From the NCBI GenBank assembly GCA_028583685.1, contig JAMXIF010000003.1:55755084-55819083 (forward strand): 64,000 nt of DNA, read 5' to 3'. The DNA comes from Petaurus breviceps papuanus. Its lineage: Eukaryota > Chordata > Mammalia > Diprotodontia > Petauridae. Positions within the stretch are counted from its first letter, which is position 1; each line of letters opens with the position of its first letter. This document shows, in pieces, positions 20,993 to 32,323 of the stretch. Position numbers and translations under genes: made by a program. The notes beneath the pieces were generated by a model. It had not been told where the DNA came from and searched no databases. It worked only from the letters and a program-made list of their open reading frames with translations.

Positions 20993-21725
20993 ACCTCTTT
21001 CTGTGTCTTTCACTAATATTTGCATTTTTACAAAGATCCCTTGGAACAATAATTGGTATCTGACTACAAAGTAATTTCTGAATCCAATTTTAATGAACAT
21101 TGAGACCTGATTGACAAACTAGCACCCTGCTCCTTCCCTCATTAGTAAGGCTCACTGGACCACAGAAGGAAATGGCAAACCTAGAGCAAACAACCACAGC
21201 TCTTCAATATCTCAGCCCTTCAAACTCATTCTTAATCTGTGTTCTTCTTTGATGGCCCTAAGGCTATTAGCTCCAAAATTAAGGACTTCATTAAGCATTT
21301 ATGCAGAGAGCAACATTCATTAGAATAGTCTTCTCCTTTTATTCCTTTAGGAATAAAACCTGGAACAAGTCATTGATCCTAGTGAAGAAATGAGTGGGCA
21401 GATGGTAATGAGAAACCTTTCAGAGTTAACAAAGCTCTTAACCAAGCTCTTGTCTTTGGTATATTTAATTTTAGTGCTGGGTCTTCCCCAACTCCCCAAA
21501 CCGCATTCATTTTCTTCTTTGCTTTATGATCTTCTTTCTGGAGTTTCCAGAAGTCATATTGCCTGCTTTTGTTTCTGGGGTCTAGATTGCTGTGAAAGAA
21601 AGAAATGCAAAATGTTCATTCAAGAATTATTTATTAAAATTCTACTTAATGATTTTTGTCCTCTGGTTGTTCATGCATTTAGTAGATTTGTACATAAGTT
21701 GACTTGGTATGAGACATTCTGTTAG
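20993..21725. other. Unassigned stretch
   Basis: No repeat named. An open frame on the plus strand (21390-21725) has no recognisable domain and ends at the LTR-A target site. Confidence 0.4.
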
Positions 21726-21730
21726 GCCCC

Positions 21731-22270
21731 TGTAGTAGCAAGCACCCCAAGCATCCTCAGGGTGGCTGCCAATACAGGTTCTTGGATCTGCTTTGATAAA
21801 GGAAAGCAACTCAAAATGGGTTAACAAGCTTACTTTAATCAGTCAAACATATGTATCGTTTACCTAGTTCAGGGGAAAAAGGTCAGCACCCCGAACTTCA
21901 GAATATACAGACAGAATTATCGACAGAGAAACAGATCAAGTAGTTTCCAAACTGTCCAACCATTACATCCATACCAAGTCAACATCTGGGTTTCATCAAC
22001 ATCTGGGTTTTTCAAAGCTGGGGGACTCTCAACAATGGCTTCCCAGAGTTTCATCTGATCAAATCACAGAACACTTCTCAAAGTGAGCCCCAAAATAAAG
22101 CTACACATTAGGGCTTATATAGCCTTCTCCTGGCTCAGAGAATATAACAACCTTATTGACTCACTGGCCAATCAAAAAGTATCCACTGAAAAACAAGCCT
22201 CCCACCCCAGGCTCCAGGTGTACTTTAGCCTAGGGGCAGGGAAGATCTTTAAATTTACATTCCCATTACA
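21731..22270 (-). mobile_element. Solo LTR, LTR-A family, antisense, with perfect target duplication
   Basis: From tgtagtagca to cattaca, flanked by gcccc on both sides (21726-21730 and 22271-22275). On the minus strand a ctatataagcc TATA box (near 22110-22122) is followed by ttttggggctcactt and an ATTAAA signal, as in the copy at 13011. At about 540 bp it is shorter than that copy, mainly in U3. It holds a local duplication of caacatctgggttt. No interior sequence. Confidence 0.93.
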
Positions 22271-22284
22271 GCCCCAAAGGGCAG

Positions 22285-23315
22285 CCCTGCAGAGGCCTAT
22301 CACCTCAAGCCTGGACTATGCCATGAGTCTGGCTGTTAGTTTCCTCAGACTCAAATCTCACTACAATCCATCCTCTAGCTGCTAAAATAATCTTCCTAAA
22401 ACATAGATCTAACAGTCACTCTTCTATTCCAGAAACTCCAGATGCCTCCTATTACTTCCAGTTTCAAAGACAAAATCCTTTCTCATTCAAAACCTTCCAC
22501 AACATAAATATCCTCCTACCTTTCCAGTCTTCTTAGACCTTACTGCCCTGCATGTACTCTGATACTAATGCTGTGTGCTACAAGTATTAAGAACCATCTT
22601 CCCCTCACATACCCTAGCTAAATTAAAACCCTTCAATTGTTCTAGAATCCAGAGTCCATATCAAATGAATATACAGCAGTAATAATATTGTATGATCTTT
22701 TGGGGGAGTTTATACCAAATGACCGCTATTTTAAAAAGTGTTTAAAATGATAATGGAAAGAAATGAGAGGATTTTAGTCTTTAAACTGTGAATCACATTT
22801 GCCTTTTAAAATGATTTTTTTCCTAATGATTATTTGAATGGAGTTTGTAATAGTCTAGTCCTTTAATTTGTACCAATTTGATATTGTGGTTATTAAAAGT
22901 TCCTACATGCAAGATCAAAGTATTGTGATTCAATAAATAGATATAGTAACATCGGCTTCCTTGCTGTTTCTTCCACAAGACACCTCACCTCTGACTCCAA
23001 GGATTTTCACTGTCTTTTCCCCATGGCTGTAATATTCTCTCTCCTGACCTCTGCCTCCTAGCTTCTCTGGCTTCTTTCAAGTCCAAACCAAAATCTTGCT
23101 TTTTACAAAACTTTTCTTACTGCCCTTAACTCTAGTTCCTTCATCCTATGAATTATCTAAAATCTATCCTGCCTTTATTTTGTTTGTATATAGTGGCTTT
23201 CATGTTATCTCCCTAATTAAATTATTAGCCCCTTGAAGAGGTGGGATTGTCTTTTGTAGTTTCCTTAGTATTTAGCACAAAATCTGGCATGCAAAAAACA
23301 ATAAATGCTTATTCA
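22285..23315 (+). mobile_element. L2-type LINE 3' kilobase, sense, interrupted
   Basis: Landmarks in order: atcacctcaagcctggacta, ccatcctctagctgctaaaa, cttccacaacataaatatcc, cagtcttcttagacctta; then after an unrelated block at about 22625-22955: cttccttgctgtttcttcc, cttctctggcttctttcaag, ccccttgaagaggtgggatt and the tip aataaatgcttattcact. No frame remains open. Confidence 0.85.
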
Positions 23316-23534
23316 CTGACATGATAGACAACTCAAAGAGTTAGATTTAGGTTTGACATAGAGAAAAAAACATTCCAAAAAATTAAAGGTATGTAAGAAT
23401 GGAATGAGCTGTTTATGGAGATAGTATTTTCCTACCCCTGGAGGGGAGATAGATGGACATGTATGTTGTGGAGTGGATTCTTGTTTAGATATAGGGGTGG
23501 ATGTAATGGCCACTGAAATGGCTTCCAGCTAGGG

Positions 23535-23536
<2 letters not shown>

Positions 23537-23565
<29 letters not shown>
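23537..23565. repeat. (GT)n microsatellite
   Basis: Fourteen uninterrupted GT units. Confidence 0.95.
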
Positions 23566-23569
<4 letters not shown>

Positions 23570-23609
23570 ACAAGGATAATTAACACGTGGTCTTTACCTT
23601 CCTGGAGTT

Positions 23610-24820
23610 TAAATTGGGGAGGAAGAATCTGACTGCTCCTTCTTTGTCTCCTTTGCTGGTTCAGCCTCCAGATTGTACCTCTAACTTTAGATGACCCTCA
23701 GGGTTCTGTCCTACCATTCTCTTTTATCTCTATATTAGTTCACCTGTTGATCTCATCAACTGCCATGGATTTAAGTACCTTCTCTATGTTGATAATTCTC
23801 AGTTCTACCTTTCCTATCCCAATCTCTCTACTCACCTCCAGCCTTGCATTTCCAACTGCCTTTCAGACATCTCAAGCTGGCTGTCCAATAGACACCTTAA
23901 ACTTGCATATAAAACAGAATTCATTATCTTACCCCCTAAATTCTCCACCCTCCCACCACCTTTTCTATTAATGTAGAGGGCAATATCATTCTCCCAGTTT
24001 CACTACCTAGGAGTCATCCTGGCTTCCTCAGTATCCCTCACTCTCCTATCCAAACTGTTGCTTAAGCCTATTGATTTCACTTTTCCAGCATCTCTCAAAT
24101 GTGTCCCTTCCTATCTTCTGGCACTGCCCCCACTTTAGTGCAGGCCTTTTCACCTTAAGTCTTGATCACCACAATAGCCTGCTAGTGGATCTGCCTTAAT
24201 TCTCTTCCCTCTCCAATCAATTCTCCATTCAACCACTAGAGTGATTTTCCTAAAATGTAGTTCTGAACATGTCCTTTCCCATCCTCACTCAATAACCTCT
24301 AATGGCTTCCTTTTGCTTTTAGTAGAAAATACAAAATGCTGCATTTGGCATTCAGAGTCCTTCATAAACTAGTCCCCTTCTATCTTTTCAGTCTTCTTAG
24401 ACCTTACTTCCTGACATGTACCCTTTGATACTGAGAACAAGAACAAACCTTTTCTTGGTTTTGGGCATTTTTTTCTGACTATTCCCCTGCCTAGAACACT
24501 CTCCCTCCTCTGCTCTGACTATTGACTTCTCTGGCTTTCTTTAGGTCCCAACGAAAATCCCACCTTCTATAGGAAGCCTTCCCTAACCCCTCTTTATTCC
24601 AATGCCTTCTCTTTGCTAATTATTTCCTATTTATCCTATATAGAGCTTGCATCACATATATTTATTTGCATATTATCTCAGGCATGTGACAGTAAAGTCC
24701 TCAAGGGCAGTCACTGTCTTTTTTCCCAGTTTTTTATTTTTATTTTTTTGTATACCAGGTATTCAGGACAGTGCCTGGCACATAGTAGGTGCTTAGCAAA
24801 TGTTTATTGATCAATTATTG
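23610..24820 (+). mobile_element. L2-type LINE, about 1.2 kb of the 3' half including part of the RT domain, sense
   Basis: The longest L2 here. It still shows RT motifs: P-Q-G-S-V at 23696-23710 and Y-V-D-N at 23785-23796 where Y-A-D-D is expected, followed by an S-Q-F-Y-L-S stretch. The two are in different frames, so at least one indel lies between them, and the metal-binding aspartate pair is broken. Downstream are the usual 3' landmarks (gaagccttccctaacccctc, cctcaagggcagtcactgtc, acagtgcctggcacatagta) and a tttattgatca tip. Dead, old copy. Confidence 0.88.
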
Positions 24821-24894
24821 ATTGCTTAAATATATGTAAATATACAACACTATGCAATGCAGATCGAACTATTGCAGAATTGAATATGGAAAGG

Positions 24895-25110
24895 AAAAAA
24901 GAGGAGGGCAAAGTGTTTTGCAAAGGCAGAGGAAGAAAAGATGACTTTTGACTGGGAATTTCAGTGGGGGCTTTATGGAGACAGTCATTTAAACTGGGGT
25001 TGAAAGGATCAATCATATTTCACAAGACAGGGAGAAGGCATACTTGGCATTAGGAAGAGTGTGAGCAAAAGCACAATGGTAGAAAAAGTGCTGTAAATAT
25101 ACAAGTAATG
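24895..25110 (-). mobile_element. Possible L2-type fragment, antisense
   Basis: Words such as gggaatttcagtgggggctt, acagggagaaggcatacttgg and gtgagcaaaagcacaatgg resemble antisense L2 (attccaggcag..., gagcaaaggca). Weak. Confidence 0.4.
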
Positions 25111-25780
25111 GCACATAGTGTAGTTGACTGTATTTGTCTAGCTCCAGTGATTGTGATATGATAGGACAAAGAAGGGTCATGGCTAGCAGCCTGTCACCAT
25201 GATTGGACACTGTCAGGGGCTTTAGACAAATGGTCATGTCACCAGTTCCTACTGCTTTGGGTCTCTCCAGCCTGACATTTGCAGATGCCTTTGTTGGCTT
25301 TGGAGTTATTGCTATAAACTCCCTTTCTGCCCCCTTTCTGGCCCTGTGGATCGGGTCGTCCTGTCAACTGTGGCTACGGCAGCCCATTTGCTCTCTTGGA
25401 TCACAAGTAGTGCATATTCTATTTCCTCAGAAGGATTCTTTCCCCTGAGCCCTGTTTTTCCCCTGTTGACTATTAACCTCATTTCCAGAAGGAGCGGTGG
25501 TACTGATTGACAGGATGTGGAGGGAGTACTGTGATATGAGCCCGGGTGTCAGGTGGAGAAGCTTAACTGTCAGACTGAGGAGAGTTAGGGATTATCACAT
25601 GTTTGTTTCTGACTGTACATAAGCTGCCTCTTTCTAACTTCTAGTCTGTCAGACTCCATTCCTGGGAAGTTGATCTGAGCTGGAGATTTTGCTGGAGGGC
25701 CTGGAATGGATATGCTTCTCATTTTAGACTCAGTGAGAATGTTGACCCTATTTGGAAGGCTATTATTAAACTTAGAAGGT
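25111..25780. other. Unassigned, GC-richer block
   Basis: The part at 25190-25560 has several CpG (gatcgggtcgtcc, ctacggcagcc, ggagcggtgg, gagcccgggtg), unusual for this window. No family, frame or splice signal convinces me. It could be an unrecognised LTR or a regulatory element. Confidence 0.35.
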
Positions 25781-25784
25781 CCCC

Positions 25785-25925
25785 TTAATGCTACATATAA
25801 TGCTTTGCATTTTATAGCACTCTATAATTTTTCAGACTTTTAAAATGTGCTTTTACAAAGCTTCTGGGAGGTAGGTAGGATAGATATTATTCATGTATCA
25901 GAGGCAGAGTTACATGACTCTACAC
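25785..25925 (-). mobile_element. CORE-SINE 3' half, antisense
   Basis: Contains gctttgcattttatagcact, gcttttacaaagcttctggg and gatattattcatgtatcag, a decayed antisense 3' half. Confidence 0.5.
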
Positions 25926-26004
25926 TTTAGAAGGCAGACAGACCAGAATACTTTGAAAGTAAGAGGGGAAAAAGTAAATGGGGTTTCCTAAATTCAAGGT
26001 ATAA

Positions 26005-26225
26005 TTATAGTAACTGACTTTCTTATAGTGCTTTGTGAAACACTTTACATATATTAACTCATTTATTCATGAAAATAATCCTGGGAAATAGAAGCTAGTA
26101 TTAATTCTATTTCCTACAGGAGGAAGCCTGTGGGGTCAGAGAGGTTAAGTTATTCGTCAAGGACCACACAGTTAAGTGTATAAGGCAAGATTTGAATCTG
26201 TCACTCTATCCATTTAGGTACCAAG
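26005..26225 (-). mobile_element. CORE-SINE/MIR, antisense, near full length
   Basis: Contains gtgctttgtgaaacacttta, aaataatcctgggaaatag, cagagaggttaagttattcg and gaccacacagttaagtgta in the order expected of an antisense CORE-SINE. Confidence 0.75.
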
Positions 26226-26344
26226 CTTAGATTATTTGCTTGTTTAGCAAATGAAACTTGCTGGAAAGTGTGAGAAACTTGTTATAGTTAGCTTTTTAAA
26301 AATGGAGCCAATGAATGATTAGCTAAATACAATGATTAATATTA

Positions 26345-26690
26345 ATTATTCCTATAAAGAGTGGGATTTTAGTTGGGACCTAAAGGAAGCCAGGGAGGTC
26401 AGTAGTCAGAGCAGAGGAGGGAGAGTGTTCTAGGCAGGGGAACAGTCAGAGAAAAATGCCCAGAACCAAGCAAAGGTTTGTCTTGCTCATGGAGCATCTG
26501 GAAGACCAGTGTCTCAGGATCAAAGAGTACATGTCAGGGAGTAAGGTCTAAGAAGACGGAAAAGATAGAAGGGTACTAGGTTAGGAAGGGCTTTGAATGC
26601 CAAATACAGCATTTTTTATTTTCTACTAAAAGCAAAAGGAAGTCGTTAGAGGTTATTGAGTATGGATGGGAAATGACACTATCAGGCATC
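26345..26690 (-). mobile_element. L2-type LINE fragment, antisense
   Basis: Very clear antisense L2: ttttagttgggacctaaagg, aagccagggaggtcagtag, gggagagtgttctaggcag, aagagtacatgtcagggag, gaagggctttgaatgcca, gaggttattgagtatgga. Confidence 0.88.
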
Positions 26691-26694
26691 CAAT

Positions 26695-26785
26695 AATTAA
26701 TGATTTTTTACCTTTCTTTTCTCTATTACAGTCCCTGATATAGTAAAAGCTTAATAAATGATTGTTGATTGACTAGGAGAATTAT
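26695..26785 (+). mobile_element. L2-type 3' tip, sense
   Basis: Ends cctgatatagtaaaagctta ataaatgattgttgattga, the sense tip of an L2-type LINE next to the antisense piece. Confidence 0.6.
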
Positions 26786-26789
26786 AAAG

Positions 26790-28400
26790 TGTTCTAGATT
26801 CCTAGATCTAGGAGACACTGATTCCAATGTGCTTCTAGGGCCATCAGGAGAGACATTTTTTTGCTCTAGAAAATATTTCTTGTGAGGATTATGGAGATGA
26901 GAGAAATATCCACAAAAGCATACTTGATGGGAATATTTGAATTCCTGACTCCATGTAATTATAACCTTTAAACATCATGATGTGAGAGGAAGACAGTGCA
27001 TCTTACTGTTCTCCTACATTATGTGCTTTGCAAACTAGCTGTGGGGTAGGGGAAAAAAAGTCAGATTTAGTATCTATAGAGAAGAATATTAATATATGAA
27101 ACTGCTGATATTGTTTCACTTGCTAATGGATGTTTTATTCTGACATTTGATGGAGTGGGAAGCAGAAAAATTTACCCTGCAATCTTCTAAGCCTATAGAT
27201 GTTGAAAGCAAAGAATAGAAAGGCTAAATGACTTAGCCAAGATCACAAAGTAAGATGATGGCAGAACTTCTGTGAAAATCAGTTTCTTGAAGTATAATTA
27301 ATTGCCTTTGCTATCTTGCCTTTAATCAGCAAGTAAAGCTTGGCAGTCAGTTTTTCTTTAGATTAGGGGCCCACTTTGGATTTTTTTTTAATTGTACCTA
27401 CTTGAGAGACCTGACCTTTATTATTATTCTTTATTGCCTATGTAATGCTTCAGGGCTACATAGATATATATTTTTTAGCTTCTCAAAATCAGGTATAAAG
27501 CCAAAAAAGCAAATTTGATGAAAACGCTAACAAGCCACAATTTTGATTTTGGAATTAACCAAATCTAAGTTATCACAGATGTGCTCCTTGTGGTAAAGTG
27601 GACAAGCAGGCCTCTTCCACAGATGTTTGAATAATGCATATATATGCCATTGTTCAGGCATTATATGAAATTGCTAATAAATCACATATATTAGAAACTG
27701 GGAATAATATTGGAGCTACAGAAATGTGTTATTTGGAACATGAGGATTATCTTTGTTTATTTTCACTAAGCAGCAGGCTGAAAAATATCAATGATACTAT
27801 CCTGATATAAAACATGCATTGGAGATGACACTACCTATCAAGTATAGTTTGTGTATCCATATTTGGGCAGTGTTCGATATGTCACATGGACATTTGCATG
27901 TATATAAATGTGTACAATTAGGCATGTCACTATGAGATAAATGTGCATATATGTATGTGCATGTTATTTGATATGTTTTGTTGACACATGTGAACCAATG
28001 GTTAGCTACAGCACATTGAGACTCTGTGTGTACTGTTAGGTATACCACATTGAAAGAAATTTGTACTTATAATTGTAGAGTTGTGTATGTGTATACATGC
28101 ATATCTGGCTGCATATATCACACTGAAATCAATTGAGCACAAACAGCAATATAATTTTTGGCCAAGTAGCGTAGAAGTTAAGATTTCTGGAAAGAAGAAC
28201 AATGGATGAACCGGTAGGTAGAATAGTTCATTTTAAGCTAAGCCATCACACAACCCCTTGGGTAACGGCCCAATGCAGATACACTTCGACAAAAATTTGT
28301 TCAAAGGAAACCTAGACCTCTCCTTAGCCTTCCTCAATCAACCACAAGTTCTTTTTCCAAGTGAAAGACATATCATCTAAGGATGGTATTTTCAGATGTC
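26790..28400. other. Unassigned AT-rich stretch, 1.6 kb
   Basis: A weak MIR-like word (aggctaaatgacttagccaa, 27221) is the only hint of a repeat. Much of 27800-28150 is catgt/tgtat-rich. No gene signature. Confidence 0.4.
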
Positions 28401-28404
28401 ATTA

Positions 28405-28645
28405 TCTGTTGTTCAGTAATTTTGGCTCTTTGTAACCACATTTGGAGTCACATTTATTGGAAAAGATATTGGAGTGGTTTTCCATTTCCATCTTCATTTA
28501 ACAGATAAGGAAACTAAGGCAAACAGGGTTAAGTGATGTGGCCAGGGTCACATTGCTATAATATTTGAGGCCAGATTTGAAGTCTTCTTCCTGACTTCAG
28601 CCTTGGCACTCTATCTACTGTGTCATGTAGCTCCCCTATGCCATT
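28405..28645 (-). mobile_element. Marsupial tRNA-like SINE ('gttgttcagt' type), antisense
   Basis: Contains ctgttgttcagtaattttgg, aaaagatattggagtggttt, ggcaaacagggttaagtgat, gccagatttgaagtc and ends tgtcatgtagctcccc. Full length but diverged. Confidence 0.85.
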
Positions 28646-28699
28646 ATTAGCTTTCCATGTTAGCAAGGCTCTACTCAACCAAAAAAAAAGTTCATCTAG

Positions 28700-28760
28700 G
28701 AATATCACACAGTGCCTGGCACATAGTAGGGGCTTATTAAATATTTGTTGAGTTTTGATC
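28700..28760 (+). mobile_element. L2/MIR 3' tip, sense
   Basis: The tip cacagtgcctggcacatagt, then ggggcttattaaatatttgttgag, is a clear sense L2 or MIR terminus. Confidence 0.7.
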
Positions 28761-28929
28761 ACATAAGTATGATATTCCTTATATAGTACATATGATCATC
28801 CCTATATACAATTCCAACCAATATAGAGAGAAGAGAGAATTATTTTATGGTTAACCTGACGCACAACGATGGAACTAACTAGATATGAATAAATAACATT
28901 TGTCATTAGTGTGGGGAACTCCTAGTGTG

Positions 28930-29105
28930 GGATTATGCCTATGCAGATTGGCAATTCCTCTTTAACCTGTTGTCCAAAAGGGTTACCTAGGGCAGTGAGA
29001 GTTTAGTTGACTTGTCTGGGGTTAAGCCACCAATATGAGTTGAAGTAAGAACTTGAACTCAGACCTTTCTGATTCCAAAGTCAGTCTTCTTTCCACTTTA
29101 TAGAT
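28930..29105 (-). mobile_element. MIR-like SINE, antisense, diverged
   Basis: Contains gggttacctagggcagtga, ttgacttgtctggggttaag, agaacttgaactcagacctt, then agtcttctttccacttta. Antisense tRNA-like half. Confidence 0.6.
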
Positions 29106-29782
29106 ATCAGTCAAAGAATTATATTTAGTTCACAGTGTTCAGCAATAGTAAGAGAAATGAAGAAATAAAATAATAGTGTTTTTTTGTACGTTTGTTTGTT
29201 GCAAGACTGTAGCTCTCAGCAAAGGGAAAGAATGCTTAACTTCTACAACAAAAAATTTTTTTTTCTCTCTTTTAATATTGAAGTGGATTGAGTATTAGGA
29301 ACTGAAGCTGAGTATACCTTTGTTGATTTTTAGAGAATGACTGAAGAACAAAGAGTTCAGTAGAGGGACCATATATTAGTTTGAGATCATCTGTTAAACT
29401 TTGAAAGACTTAAGGATTATGATCAATGTAATGACCAATCATTTCTTTAGAGGATTGATATTGAAGAGTTCTATTCATCTCCTGACATAGATGTGATGAA
29501 TGCAAGGAAGATAATGAGACACACATTTTCAGAAATAAGGTTTGTGAAAATTTCCTTTGCTTGACTATGTATATTTGTTACAAGGGTTTTGTTTTCCTTA
29601 TTTTCTTTTCAATTAGAGGAAGGGATTAGAGTAAGAGGGAGGATAGCTTAATTAATACAATATAATGCTGTTCTATAATTAAGATAAATGAATATGAGTA
29701 ATATAAGCTTTTGGTATATGTAAACACATGTATACACATTTGTATATAGTATTTTCTATATGTGTATATGTGCTATAATTAC
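29106..29782. other. Unassigned AT-rich stretch
   Basis: No repeat, gene or RNA signature recognised. Confidence 0.4.
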
Positions 29783-29926
29783 ATTTCTTTATATTCCTTA
29801 TACTTGTAGAATATATGTTGTAATTACACTATGCAAAGTAATTGTATTATAATATGATTGTAATGCAATTATACAATAATTATATTGCAGTAATTTATTC
29901 CACAAGTATGAGGAATATAAAGAAAT
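29783..29926. repeat. 144-bp hairpin: 30-bp inverted repeat arms, MITE-like
   Basis: Arm 29783-29812 (atttctttatattcc...) and the reverse complement of 29897-29926 agree at 28 of 30 bases. The 84-base middle is AT-rich and partly self-complementary (tgcaaagtaattgt against acaataattatattgca). This layout fits a small non-autonomous DNA transposon or another hairpin-forming unit. No transposase and no clear target duplication; arms may extend a few bases outward. Confidence 0.75.
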
Positions 29927-30665
29927 AAGAGAACTATACAAATAAAAAGAACTATAAGAACAGATGTGTGCTTATGTTTTCTATGAGGAAAGTTGAATCT
30001 AAATAAATGAACAAAGGGTCCTGATGGAGAGTCAGGGAGAGACTGAACACCTGTTATGACATTTATGCATAGAAATTATCTTATTTAATGTAAATAATTA
30101 AGTAGTGGGTATGTGTTGATATTTGATATTAAGTGTATAATAAATCATTTAAAAAGTAATAGGTAGACATCATTGAATATACAAGAGTCTGGAAAGACAC
30201 GGATTTGTGGGTTGCTTTTGATTTTCTCTGCAGATAGTAATATGATCATTTCCTCTTTATTCTTAAATGATCCAGTCAGCCATTACCTATTTACATGACC
30301 TAAACATGTACTGAATAATATGAACGATTTTTCCAATTTGTGTTTGTTATTTGACTCCATATTTAACCTCTGCTATTTTGAAAATTAGTTCAAACATTTT
30401 TGACCTAATGGAATTTGTGCTCAGCTTCTGCTCTCATCCACAGAACAGTTGCCAAGTCATAATTCATCACCAGTAGTTTGGAGCATAGTAATTGACATCA
30501 TTCGGCTGTGACTTGAGGCACTCCATGTTGTCTATGTGTCATTCAGTCTTAATTTAACAACAACATAATAACTAGCTTATTTTTTGACAGTGAACAAAGA
30601 TTGTTGCTATCAATAATGATCAGATTACAAACAAATAGGTTCACAATAGATATGAGGTTACTGAG
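29927..30665. other. Unassigned AT-rich stretch
   Basis: Nothing recognisable in about 740 bases. Confidence 0.4.
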
Positions 30666-30667
30666 GG

Positions 30668-30785
30668 ATTACTATAGTATGCTTAGTAGATGAGAGCTGG
30701 CCTTGGATTTAGACAGACCTTGGTTCAAGTATTAGCTGTGTGAACCTGGGCAACTTATATAGCATCTCACTGCCATTCATATGCT
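30668..30785 (+). mobile_element. MIR SINE fragment, sense
   Basis: Contains agatgagagctggccttgga, agaccttggttcaagtatta and gctgtgtgaacctgggcaac, a sense MIR tRNA-like half. Confidence 0.75.
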
Positions 30786-30789
30786 CTAC

Positions 30790-32135
30790 AATTCTCCATT
30801 ACATATTGTAATGAGTGTAACCATCTATTACAAATAAATTGTCAATCTGTCCTGATCTAAAGTATCCACACTGGAAGTTCTCATACCAAAAAAATCACAA
30901 AATTGGACCTAAACAATGACAAAACAAGAGTTATGAAGAGAGTAGGATAGAAATAACTGAGGCTCCTGCTGTTGAAATACAATGATCAATCCTACTGGAA
31001 AGAGTAATCAGCTAATTAGGTAAAATTTAATTAAGGCAGTTTTAGCATCTTTTCTAGCCCCTTATGTCAGCAGGTTATGTGGCATTCTTTGTGATATGAT
31101 TTAAAAACTACCAAAATGTCTGATTAATGCATTATCCCTTTAGTAGCCTTTATTCTTTGGGGTATGGTATATCCCTGGGAGAAGAGGTTCATTTCCAGTT
31201 TAGCAAAAATGAGTACATCAGAATGCCAATTTATCTGAGTTTATAACATATAATTAACTTATTGTGCATAGCAAAGTACCTGGAGTAAGCCCCTAATGAA
31301 TGCTTGTTTACTTGATTTACCTGGTTTATGGTGTATATCTGCTATGAGATTTTCAGTTTGCACTATATAGTACCTCGCATATTATGGGTACTTAATGTTT
31401 GTTGAATTGAAATTATTCTTCTTAGAATAAATGTGCAGGGTAAATAAGTTATCATAAGGAGGGCTGGACCTGACAGAGCCTAGTCCTCCAGTAATTTACT
31501 TTCAATATTAGAAGAAAGTGTCCTTCAACAATTAAGAAAAAGGTGATTTACTTAGTGAAAACTGGAGAAGGGTATTTAATGAAGATAAACATTGAGAATA
31601 CTTTCAGTTGATTCATCTGAGAAACTCCCTTGCCTGCGTTATCCATTGTAATTTGCTAGATGAATCTTTAACCTTCCCAATCCCTCAGATCCTTCTGGCT
31701 GCCTATGTATTCAAGTGATGAGGACATGACATCAGCAATATGGGTCCTTTGTTCCCTGAGCGGAACAAGTCTAAGGAATGTCTTAATATCTTTTAAGCAA
31801 AGACTACATGAACCTATATGAGAATGGGAAGAGAGGTAAAGATATTACTCTTACCATACTCCCCATTCCTTGGTAGTAAGTTTTAAAATATCTTCTAGTG
31901 GACTTTCCACCCAGTCGAGGGTCTCTATTGGGAGACCTCACTAATGAGAGAGGGAGGCAACATATCAAGGGGGATGTTCCAGGGTGAGAAGACAGTTGAA
32001 TCATTGTGGCCTTTACTTAATACCAGTTGTGTTTCCAGCATTATGCTTGGCATTATGGATGCAAACAGGTTGAAGATCAAATTTAGAAAATTTAAGAGTC
32101 TAATTTAGGAGATAAAGAATGAGGAGCTGGAACTA
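30790..32135. other. Unassigned stretch, 1.3 kb
   Basis: Two short L2/MIR-like tips are possible (cccctaatgaatgcttgttt near 31290; gggtacttaatgtttgttga near 31385). The rest, including a moderately GC-rich part at 31660-32000, is not recognised. Confidence 0.4.
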
Positions 32136-32150
32136 CTAGAGCCTAATTCT

Positions 32151-32308
32151 TTTTTTTTTTTTTTTAAGCAATCGGGGTTAAGTAACTTGCTCAAGGTTAC
32201 ACGGCCAGTTATTTCTGGGTGTGGTGCTGAGTATCTGAGTCCAGATTTGATCCAGGTCATCCCGACACTGGAGCTGGTGCTCTTACTTGCTGAGCCACCT
32301 GGCCGCCC
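32151..32308 (-). mobile_element. WSINE1-type SINE, antisense, intact target duplication
   Basis: Poly-T at left (the A tail), ggggttaagtaacttgctca, ggttacacggccag, and at right the head tgagccacctggccgccc. It is flanked by the 15-bp duplication ctagagcctaattct at 32136-32150 and 32309-32323, the size made by L1-driven insertion. The intact duplication and pure tail suggest a fairly young copy. It has tRNA-like A and B box regions. Confidence 0.95.
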
Positions 32309-32323
32309 CTAGAGCCTAATTCT

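Noticed and set aside
13011-22270. LTR-A copies at 13011 and 21731 as a pair
   Set aside because: Opposite orientation, and each has its own 5-bp duplication (tttat, gcccc).
32151-32308. tRNA gene
   Set aside because: The tRNA-like boxes belong to the SINE head. There is no complete cloverleaf, and a poly-A tail and target duplication are present.
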